Of a stretch of 10,349 bases of DNA, positions 1 to 5,246 are shown piece after piece. The translations under genes and the position numbers were made by a program. A model generated the notes under the pieces. It ran no database searches. It was not told the DNA's origin and saw only the letters and a list, made by a program, of their open reading frames with translations. Positions within the stretch are counted from its first letter, which is position 1. Every line of letters begins with the position of its first letter. Source of the DNA: CAZYTO01 sp964650405 (GTDB lineage Bacteria > Acidobacteriota > Thermoanaerobaculia > Gp7-AA8); the NCBI GenBank assembly GCA_964650405.1, contig CAZYTO010000207.1, positions 1-10,349 on the forward strand, in the 5' to 3' direction.

Positions 1-870
1 CGCGCCGGAGAGCGTGCGCGGCGAGGTGAAGGTCGACAGTGTTTCCAGGTTGAAGGCCAGGTCGCGCGAGGTCTGGAAGCGGTGCTCGCGGTCTTTCTCC
101 AGGCAGCGGCGGACGAGCTTCTCCAGTTGCGGCGGCAGGTTGGGGAGGGCCTCGATGAGGTCGGGCGGCTCTTCCTTCAGGATCGCGCTGAGCGTCTCGA
201 TGGACGAGTCGCGCTTGAAAGCCCGCGTGCCGGTGAGGATCTCGTAGAGGATTGCGCCGAAGGCGAAGATGTCCGAGCGGGCGTCGATCACTTCGCCCCG
301 CACCTGCTCGGGCGACATGTAGCCCACCGTGCCCAGGACCATGCCCGGCTCCGTGGCCGCCATCTGGAAGGTCGGTCCTTCGTCGGTCTTGGCGCTCAGC
401 TTGGCGATGCCGAAGTCGAGGATCTTCACTCGCCCTTCGCGCGTCAGGAAGATGTTCTCCGGCTTCAGGTCCCGGTGCACGATGCCCTTCTCGTGCGCGG
501 CAGTGAGGCCCTGGGCCATCTGCGTGGCGACGTCGATGGCCTTGCGGGCCGGCATCGGCCCGCGCGCGATACGGTCCCGCAGGGTCTCGCCTTCCAGGAG
601 CTCGCTGACGAGGAACGGCGTCCCCTCGGACGTGCCGACGTCGAAGATGGTCAGGAGGTTGGGGTGGTTGAGCATCCCCGTGGCCCGCGCCTCCTGTTCG
701 AAGCGCGCCAGCCGCTCGTGATCGCTCATCGTCACGGCGGTGAGGATCTTGACCGCCACGTCGCGGCCCAGGCGGGTGTCCTGAGCGCGGTACACGGCCC
801 CCATGCCGCCCTCGCCGAGCATCCGCACGATCCGATACGGACCGAGCATGGCATTTTCCTGAAGGGACAT
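1..870 (-). CDS. Serine/threonine protein kinase (Pkn2/PknB family), N-terminal part
   Basis: This is a Hanks-type kinase domain read from the minus strand; 290 codons are present and the frame runs off the left edge without a stop. Visible motifs, in order: glycine loop LGEGGMGAVY (about 18-27), catalytic Lys41 in VAVK, helix C Glu60, catalytic loop HRDLKPEN (132-139), DFG (152-154), the activation-segment end GYMSPEQ (183-189), and the conserved subdomain XI arginine near 264. All catalytic residues are intact, so an active cytoplasmic kinase phosphorylating Ser/Thr of partner proteins is expected. In this family the missing C-terminus usually carries a membrane span and sensor repeats (TPR, WD40 or PASTA); that part is outside the window. 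The start at 870 was chosen because it leaves the usual short leader before LGPYRIV; Met8 (849) is an alternative. No clear Shine-Dalgarno is seen. A weak -10-like TACACT lies at 890-885. The RDD membrane gene ends 101 nt upstream on the same strand. Confidence 0.95.
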   Translation of the reverse strand, partial: MSLQENAMLGPYRIVRMLGEGGMGAVYRAQDTRLGRDVAVKILTAVTMSDHERLARFEQEARATGMLNHPNLLTIFDVGTSEGTPFLVSELLEGETLRDRIARGPMPARKAIDVATQMAQGLTAAHEKGIVHRDLKPENIFLTREGRVKILDFGIAKLSAKTDEGPTFQMAATEPGMVLGTVGYMSPEQVRGEVIDARSDIFAFGAILYEILTGTRAFKRDSSIETLSAILKEEPPDLIEALPNLPPQLEKLVRRCLEKDREHRFQTSRDLAFNLETLSTFTSPRTLSGA

Positions 871-971
871 GACGGAGTGGAACGAGTGTACCGCAACGGG
901 CCTCCCTTCCAGCGGCCATGGGCGGCGGAGCCGACGCGGCGAAGGTCGCAGCGCGCGCGGCGGAACGGCGG

Positions 972-1562
972 TCAGGCCGCGGGAGCGGCGGCCGGCTCCA
1001 CTTCCTGAAACAGCATCGTCGCGCCGAAGACGGTGTACGTCCGGTAGACGACACGCCCGCTGCCGGCGGGAACCGCGCCGGCGCGGATCACGTACGTGTG
1101 TGCAAATTTGTCCCGCAGGGCCTGCCGGTTCGCATCGCCGGAAATCCAGACGAGATCGACGAGAAAGTTCACCGGTCCGGCAACGACAAACATCAGGCGA
1201 AGGGTCAGGGCGCCGATGCCCGGCCTCTCGCCGCGGAGGTTCACGATGCGTGCGCCGGCGACGGCGTACCCCACCGTTCTCATGCGCGAGCGTTTCAGCA
1301 GGACGAAGTAGACGAACCAGACGGCCGCGAAGATCAGCAGGGCAATGCCAAAGATCGCGTCGCCGGGAGAGAAGAGGACATTCACGAGCCACACGACGAT
1401 CGCACCGGCAGCGAGTGCCGTCACCATATCGACGGCATCGATCAGCAGCCGTCTCGGAGTACTGACGTAGTCTTGCGGCGCGTACACGACGCCGGTCGCC
1501 TCGGAGGTCACGGGATCAGGGAAGCGTAGCACGCGCCGGATCGTGCCTTCCGCCGGCTCCAT
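972..1562 (-). CDS. RDD family integral membrane protein
   Basis: A 196-residue protein with three hydrophobic segments (about 43-63, 68-89 and 122-141). The arrangement fits the RDD family: an Arg/Asp cluster before and in the first span (RRLLIDAVD, 37-45), a basic connector with the RTVGYAVAGARIV block (95-107), and the late RQALRDKFAHTYVI block (146-159) following the third span. RDD proteins are inner-membrane proteins whose function is mostly unknown; some are linked to ion or osmolyte transport. Residues 160-196 form a polar tail ending in an Ala/Pro-rich stretch, longer than the minimal RDD domain. The start at 1562 has AGGG about 8 nt upstream. The gene begins 13 nt after the Hpt stop and ends 101 nt before the kinase start, all on the same strand, so co-transcription is likely. 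Family call is from the motif pattern; the substrate cannot be inferred. Confidence 0.82.
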   Translation of the reverse strand: MEPAEGTIRRVLRFPDPVTSEATGVVYAPQDYVSTPRRLLIDAVDMVTALAAGAIVVWLVNVLFSPGDAIFGIALLIFAAVWFVYFVLLKRSRMRTVGYAVAGARIVNLRGERPGIGALTLRLMFVVAGPVNFLVDLVWISGDANRQALRDKFAHTYVIRAGAVPAGSGRVVYRTYTVFGATMLFQEVEPAAAPAA

Positions 1563-1575
1563 ACGCTGAACCCTG

Positions 1576-1935
1576 TCAGCACGCCACCCGTGCCTGCCAC
1601 CTCATGGCCACCGCGCGCAGGTGTTCGACGAGCTTGTGCAGCCGCACCCGGGTCGTGTCGTCGAGGAAGTCGCCGGCCCGGACGCAGAGATGCTCCCCTT
1701 CCGACGCCACTCCGGCGATGCCGAAGAGAGCGTACGTGGCGGCGGTGCCTGCCAGGCTGTGAAAACCGCGCTCGATAACGCGCGCCCCGGGATGTTCCAG
1801 GGCCACGGCAATGGCGTCGAGCCGCGCCGGAAGGCCCTGCAGGAAACGCTCTCTCACGGTACCGATGGCATGTTCAACACGGGCTGCGATGGCTGTCATG
1901 CCTGTAAGTCGCGCGGCAGGCTCAGAAAAATACAC
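1576..1935 (-). CDS. Hpt-domain phosphotransfer protein
   Basis: A 119-residue, largely helical protein. The diagnostic stretch is FHSLAGTAATYAL (58-70), which matches the Hpt signature in which a histidine (here His59) is followed by a small-residue-rich helix (HxLKGxAxxxG) and accepts a phosphoryl group from or passes it to a receiver domain. The following GIAGVASEGEHLCV segment fits the third helix of the bundle. No kinase or receiver domain is fused, so it would be a stand-alone cytoplasmic relay protein. The start is GTG at 1935, preferred because GGAG precedes it by 5 nt; Met13 (ATG at 1899) lacks such a site. It is the first gene of a probable unit with the RDD gene (13 nt gap) and the kinase. 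Its start region sits next to the truncated end of the dehydrogenase pseudogene. An orphan receiver protein lies about 1.6 kb upstream on the same strand and is a candidate partner; that pairing is inference. Confidence 0.75.
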   Translation of the reverse strand: MYFSEPAARLTGMTAIAARVEHAIGTVRERFLQGLPARLDAIAVALEHPGARVIERGFHSLAGTAATYALFGIAGVASEGEHLCVRAGDFLDDTTRVRLHKLVEHLRAVAMRWQARVAC

Positions 1936-1975
1936 GCCGGCTCCGGCTTTGCACCTAAAGTCAGAATCATCTGTC

Positions 1976-2747
1976 TCAGCGCAAGGCTGAAAGGCTGGAA
2001 GGAAACCTCGCGATCCAGCCGGTGTCGACGCTGTTCATGTAGATGCCGTCGCGCGCGTAATCCGCGGCGGCGGTGCGGGTGAGCATGTTCAGCGCGGCCT
2101 TGGCCATGTTCGTGTGGGGATGGAACACCGTCTTGCTCTCGCGCCCGAACTGTCCCTCCATGGCCGAGACGTTGACGATGAACTTCCGGGCGGCGGGCTA
2201 CCGTACCAGGAGCGGGCGCAGGCGGCTGCAGAGGAGAAAGGGGGCCATCGCGCCGACGAGCTGCACTTCCACGAGCTCGATCGGGCCGACCTCGCCGGTA
2301 CGCAGAGTCCAACTGTTCGTGTCGCGCCCGTCCCACTCCAGCTCCTCGAGCACGCGTCCGTCGGCGGGGACGGCAACGCTGGAGCGATCCGGTCCCATGA
2401 GGCTCGTCGCGACGTCCTCGCCGGATGGCGGTCTGTCGAGGACACCTGCCAGAAGGGGGCGCGCCGCATCGAGCAATGCCGCCGGCGGATGCTCCTCCTG
2501 TTCGAGGAGGTGACGAAAGAACCCGGGAGGGCGGCGGACGGTCTGGGCGGCGTTGTTGACCAGGATGTCCAGGAACGGCTCGGCCACGCCGAGCTCGCGC
2601 ACTTCGCCGTTCCAGCCGCTGCCCTTCCCAATGGATCTTCGCCACCAGTCCCTTGAAGCGGTCCTCCGCCGACGCCGACGCCGGATCGTCCGCGATGCGC
2701 TGCAGCACCTCGAGGCAGGTCTGGAAATCTTCGGGAGAGATGTTCAT
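1976..2747 (-). pseudogene. Decayed short-chain dehydrogenase/reductase (SDR)
   Basis: Fragments of one SDR gene lie in order but in different frames. Segment 1, from the ATG at 2747, reads MNISPEDFQTCLEVLQRIAD and continues to about KIHWEG near 2625. After a frame change segment 2 (about 2617-2198) begins NGEVRELGVAEPFLDILVNN and holds the SDR motif NNAAQTV, a family stretch DTNSWTLRTGEV and the LRPLLVR end before a stop. After another frame change segment 3 (about 2200-1976) reads RKFIVNVSAMEGQFG, then the catalytic-helix block HPHTNMAKAALNML and SVDTGW, and stops after a short foreign-looking tail. In the long SDR subfamily that shares these blocks, a linker with a Cys-rich motif and the TGxxxGxG cofactor loop stand between segments 1 and 2; about 100 residues are missing there. 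The C-terminus after DTGW is also missing. Two frame breaks plus internal and terminal losses make an active enzyme very unlikely. Confidence 0.8.
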
Positions 2748-2814
2748 TCGCTGGTCGCTGTCCGCTGTCCGTTTCGCTTGATTGATCCTTTGACGAACAA
2801 CGGACAACGAAGAC
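2745..2814. repeat. Heptanucleotide array A (two opposed blocks)
   Basis: Left block 2751-2771 reads CTGGTCG, CTGTCCG, CTGTCCG (minus-strand orientation of CGACCAG/CGGACAG). Right block 2794-2814 reads CGAACAA, CGGACAA, CGAAGAC. The two blocks are opposed and separated by 22 nt, so partial hairpin formation is possible. The left block runs up to the ATG of the dehydrogenase pseudogene and the right block ends 6 nt before the tRNA 3' end. Confidence 0.75.
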
Positions 2815-2820
2815 TGCGCA

Positions 2821-2892
2821 CGGGAACCGGGAGGAGTTGAACCTCCAACCACCCCCGTGCAGAGGGCGCTCTTCCTTTGAGCTACGGTTCCC
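2821..2892 (-). tRNA. Probable tRNA, anticodon GCA (Cys), non-standard cloverleaf
   Basis: Read on the minus strand, 72 nt fold as a cloverleaf. The acceptor GGGAACCG pairs perfectly with CGGTTCCC, giving 8 bp rather than 7. Then come U8 A9, a D stem GCTC/GAGC with loop AAAGGAA (A14, the G18G19 pair and A21 present), and a T arm GGAGG-TTCAACT-CCTCC with the TTC motif. A possible Levitt pair A15-U48 is kept. The anticodon loop reads CTGCACG with U33 and anticodon GCA, closed by only 4 clear pairs (CCCT/GGGG) plus G26-U44. C37 is atypical, since this position is normally a purine. No CCA is encoded. An alternative reading is a 7-bp acceptor with an added G(-1):C73 pair, as in tRNA-His, but the anticodon is not GTG. 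It may be a working minor tRNA or a decaying one. An extended -10-like TGCTACGAT lies about 12 nt upstream. Confidence 0.6.
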
Positions 2893-2939
2893 GGGCGCGC
2901 GGCGATCGTAGCAGAGGCGCTGGGAACAGGTTGGGCCAG

Positions 2940-2963
2940 CGAACAGCGACCAGCGACCAGCGG
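2940..2963 (+). repeat. Heptanucleotide array B
   Basis: CGAACAG, CGACCAG, CGACCAG and a partial CGG in exact 7-nt register, ending 2 nt before the TAG (2968-2966) of the metallopeptidase-like gene, that is immediately 3' of that gene. It also lies just upstream of the tRNA. Confidence 0.7.
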
Positions 2964-2965
2964 AT

Positions 2966-3346
2966 CTAACGCATCCCGGCCATTAGCGTGTCGAGCCGCT
3001 CCTCGACCGAGAATGTCGAGCTCGAAGCGGTGAACTCCCGGTCGAGTGCGTAGGCCTGTTCCTCGAGCCGGATGCCTTCGTAGCGAAGGCCGGATTCGTA
3101 CCAGCTCGTGACGTAGTGGTGCAGGAAACGATCGATTCCCAGCCGCTGGTACTGGGCGGCGTGAACGAGCTCGTGAAAGAGCAGGGCCTCACAAGCGCGA
3201 CCTGACGGTTTCCGGCTGCGCGAGAGGAGGATCGTGTCGTCGAACGTGATTCCGAGCATGTTGCGGAAGACGATGAGATTCGTCAGCCCCTGCCGCAGCA
3301 GGTCCGCGTAGAACGGCGGAGCGCCGATTCCGTCAACCTCGGTCAC
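2966..3346 (-). CDS. HExxH metallopeptidase-like protein (main open frame)
   Basis: A 126-residue frame beginning at GTG 3346 and ending at TAG 2968-2966. The key motif is LLFHELVHAAQY (about 55-66), an HExxH zinc-binding helix in which the two histidines bind metal and the glutamate is the catalytic base. Downstream, RLEEQAYALDREF (about 93-105) places a glutamate where such small proteins usually have a third ligand or support residue. This pattern recalls small predicted zincins related to the eCIS-core/DUF4157 type, whose substrates are unknown. No signal peptide or membrane span is seen in this frame. The same frame stays open upstream to about 3500 without any start codon, and its upstream residues (LDPQLRDRFAAYFA) look coding, so GTG 3346 is unlikely to be the natural start. 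A second frame from ATG 3503 seems to hold the true N-terminus. Confidence 0.65.
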   Translation of the reverse strand: MTEVDGIGAPPFYADLLRQGLTNLIVFRNMLGITFDDTILLSRSRKPSGRACEALLFHELVHAAQYQRLGIDRFLHHYVTSWYESGLRYEGIRLEEQAYALDREFTASSSTFSVEERLDTLMAGMR

Positions 3347-3503
3347 GCGGGCCCGGCTGAGGGTCCCGGCGGCGAAGTACGCCGCGAAACGATCACGGAG
3401 CTGCGGATCGAGTGGTGTTGCGGCCGGCCGGTGGCGCTCGCGCTGGCCTCGAACCCACTTTTGCCGCCTCCGTGGCGATGAAGGGAAGTAACCTGTCGAT
3501 CAT
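3347..3503 (-). other. Likely N-terminal segment of the metallopeptidase-like gene, out of frame
   Basis: ATG at 3503 opens MIDRLLPFIATEAAKVGSR, which looks like the N-terminus of this small zincin family. The main frame, read through 3450-3347, gives LDPQLRDRFAAYFAAG and then joins the HELVH region. The two frames differ by one nucleotide (157 nt between 3503 and 3346), so one extra base or two missing bases between about 3405 and 3460 would explain the break. It may be a real mutation or a draft error; the sequence alone cannot tell. Confidence 0.5.
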
Positions 3504-3522
3504 TCTCCGATCTTATCGGTCG

Positions 3523-3578
3523 GGAACAGCGAACAGCGAAGAGCGATCAGCGACCAGCGACCAGCGATCAGCGACTAA
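3523..3578 (+). repeat. Heptanucleotide array C
   Basis: Eight heptamers in exact register: GGAACAG, CGAACAG, CGAAGAG, CGATCAG, CGACCAG, CGACCAG, CGATCAG, CGACTAA. The last unit carries the TAG stop of the response regulator, read on the minus strand. The array fills most of the gap between that gene and the metallopeptidase-like gene. Confidence 0.85.
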
Positions 3579-4006
3579 AGAACGATCCGCTTCGCCCGCC
3601 GGTCCCGCGGCAGCCTCGACTGGCAACTCCCCCGCACGTAGCCGGACATGGCTGCCGGGTCGAAGGGCTTCACGATGATGGCGTTCACGACGGACGGGTC
3701 GAGGGAGGCGAAGACCGCGCGGTCGGCGGCCGTCACGACGATGACCGTCCTCGGCCGGTAGGCGGGGTTGTGCTTCAGCCAGTCCGCCAGGTCCCACCCG
3801 TTGAGCCGGGGCATCATCAGGTCCATGAGCACGACCAGGAAGGTCTCATGCCGCAGGCGCTCGATCGCCGCCGCGCCGTCCCGGGCCGTCGTCACCGACA
3901 GTCCGGCCCGCCGCAGGATCACGGCCATCATCTCCCGCAAGGGCCCGTCATCATCCACGACGAGCACTCGCGGCCGGTCCGCACTCTTCAAGCCGGTCGC
4001 TGCCAT
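3575..4006 (-). CDS. Single-domain response regulator (receiver protein)
   Basis: A 143-residue protein made of one CheY-like receiver domain. The acidic pocket is Asp18-Asp20 in VLVVDDDG, the phospho-acceptor is Asp62 in LMDLMMPRLNG, the switch Thr92 is in VIVVTAAD, and the conserved Lys113 is in VKPFD. No output domain follows, so it would act by protein-protein contact or as a relay intermediate, in the cytoplasm. The start at 4006 was chosen because GAGG lies just upstream and the domain begins a few residues later. The open frame continues to 4081, but that extension would translate an intergenic repeat. The C-terminal tail RDRRAKRIVL is basic and the stop lies in a heptanucleotide array. 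No histidine kinase is adjacent; the Hpt protein at 1576-1935 is the only other relay component in view. Confidence 0.9.
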   Translation of the reverse strand: MAATGLKSADRPRVLVVDDDGPLREMMAVILRRAGLSVTTARDGAAAIERLRHETFLVVLMDLMMPRLNGWDLADWLKHNPAYRPRTVIVVTAADRAVFASLDPSVVNAIIVKPFDPAAMSGYVRGSCQSRLPRDRRAKRIVL

Positions 4007-4040
4007 ACACCTCATTCTGTAGCTGGTTCTGGGCCAATCC

Positions 4041-4111
4041 GTGCCTTGCCGGGCTTTGATCCTTCGCTCCCACCCACCCACCCACCCGCCCGCGCTCAGG
4101 ATGAGCTCTGG
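4041..4111. repeat. Dispersed intergenic repeat, copy 1
   Basis: GC-rich element containing CTTTGATCCTTCGCTCCCAC, a run of CCCA units, and CGCGCTCAGGATGAGCTCTG. A near-identical copy occurs at 5138-5200. ATCCT near the left and AGGAT near the right are complementary, so a weak hairpin with a CCCACCC loop is possible. It lies in the divergent region between the receiver gene and the secreted-protein gene. A TACAAT (-10-like, 4128-4133) follows it and could serve the plus-strand gene, but no good -35 is visible. Confidence 0.75.
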
Positions 4112-4197
4112 CCAACGGCCAATACACTACAATTCCGACATCGCGCCAGTTGACCCTCAGCAATCTTCGATCGCTTCTTTGAGAGAGGAGAATCACG

Positions 4198-5013
4198 ATG
4201 AAGACGCTACGGGGCATGATCCTTGCCGGATCCATCGCCATCGGTCTCGGGCTTCCCATCATCGCTCACGCCAAACAGTGGACCTACCGGTTCAACAACG
4301 GCGACGGCAGGTACCCTCAGACCATTGAAATCATCATCAAGGAGCGGCCGCACGGTTATGAGGTCGGCGGCGTATGGGAGAGAGGAGGGGGCCACCGCTG
4401 TTCCATTCATGGACAGTATTGGCGCACCACGGGACGATTGCGAGCCATAGCAGACTGCGTCGAGTACGGATTAACAACGCCTACTCACGTCGATGGATTG
4501 AGAGTCGCCGAGGGGAAGCTCCAGCTCACCGAGCCGTGGGCTGCGACGGCAACCGTTGAAGCCGACCAGCCCCAGCAGCAGCCAGCGCAGCCGGGCCGTC
4601 GCGTCACATTCATCCGGGTCGATTCCCTCACGAAAGTGACGAACACGCATCAGGGCGAGCTGACGATCGACGCCGCTGGGCAATCCGCGCATTTCGTCAA
4701 TCGCCACGACGGCGCGGTCTGGAAAACGGAATACACGTGGGAGACTCCTCCCATCCTCGTCGCCGGGGAAACTGCCGAGGTCCGGATCGGCGCGTTCATC
4801 ACCGAAGTACGGCCGAGGCAACCGATGTCAGACTCGATCAACGTCCTCGCGCCGGACCTCGCCAAACAGGTGATTGCCAACTATCCGGACCAAGCGGACA
4901 AATCGGAGACCTACCCGCTCCCGATCAGCGCCGGCTATCGCAACCAGGACGAGCTGCACATCACGGTCGGCTTCATGAGCTCGACGGTCGTTTACACGTA
5001 CCGGCGAAGGTGA
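4198..5013 (+). CDS. Secreted protein of unknown function
   Basis: A 271-residue protein that I do not recognise. Residues 1-25 form a signal peptide: a basic start (MKTLRG), a hydrophobic core, and a signal peptidase I site after AHA (23-25). The mature part is polar and probably mostly beta-structured. It has two cysteines (68 and 87) that could form a disulfide after export. A Gln/Pro-rich linker (about 122-135) separates an N-terminal region from a C-terminal region of about 135 residues. No lipobox, membrane span or catalytic motif is visible, so a periplasmic or extracellular location is inferred. The start is supported by AGGAG 7 nt upstream. It is monocistronic as far as can be seen: the gene upstream is divergent and the one downstream is convergent. 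Heptanucleotide array D follows its stop. Confidence 0.85.
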   Translation: MKTLRGMILAGSIAIGLGLPIIAHAKQWTYRFNNGDGRYPQTIEIIIKERPHGYEVGGVWERGGGHRCSIHGQYWRTTGRLRAIADCVEYGLTTPTHVDGLRVAEGKLQLTEPWAATATVEADQPQQQPAQPGRRVTFIRVDSLTKVTNTHQGELTIDAAGQSAHFVNRHDGAVWKTEYTWETPPILVAGETAEVRIGAFITEVRPRQPMSDSINVLAPDLAKQVIANYPDQADKSETYPLPISAGYRNQDELHITVGFMSSTVVYTYRRR

Positions 5014-5022
5014 ACGCGGCCG

Positions 5023-5116
5023 TTGTTCGTTGGTCACACTGATCAACGACCAACGGACAACGAACAACGAACAACAAACAACGAACAACAAACAACGAAC
5101 AACAAACAACAAACGG
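5023..5116. repeat. Heptanucleotide array D
   Basis: Eleven heptamers in exact register at 5040-5116: TGATCAA, CGACCAA, CGGACAA, CGAACAA, CGAACAA, then alternating CAAACAA and CGAACAA, ending CAAACGG. Two opposed units (TTGTTCG, TTGGTCA, 5023-5036) precede it, so the block is flanked by an inverted start as in array A. It begins 10 nt after the stop of the secreted-protein gene. Confidence 0.9.
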
Positions 5117-5137
5117 TGCATCCCGAGGATCGACTCC

Positions 5138-5200
5138 GTGCCGTGCCGTGCTTTGATCCTTCGCTCCCACCCAACCGCCCGCGCTCAGGATGAACTTTGG
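5138..5200. repeat. Dispersed intergenic repeat, copy 2
   Basis: Second copy of the element at 4041-4111. It shares the stretch CTTTGATCCTTCGCTCCCAC, a shorter CCCA/CCCG run, and CCCGCGCTCAGGATGA followed by CTTTGG. It is sandwiched between heptanucleotide arrays D and E. Confidence 0.75.
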
Positions 5201-5204
5201 ACTG

Positions 5205-5246
5205 CGACCAGCGACCAACGATCAACGAACAACGGACAACGAATCC
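5205..5246 (+). repeat. Heptanucleotide array E
   Basis: Six heptamers in register: CGACCAG, CGACCAA, CGATCAA, CGAACAA, CGGACAA, CGAATCC. The array overlaps the last 8 or so codons of the decarboxylase gene and supplies its TGA stop (5224-5222), so the C-terminal residues DSLSVVR are repeat-encoded. Confidence 0.85.

Noticed and set aside
82..1008. 308-residue plus-strand open frame opposite the kinase
   Set aside because: The minus strand carries every kinase motif in order; the plus frame is a high-GC antisense shadow with no recognisable domain.
4007..4081. N-terminal extension of the response regulator
   Set aside because: It would translate part of the dispersed repeat; the receiver domain begins normally after the ATG at 4006.
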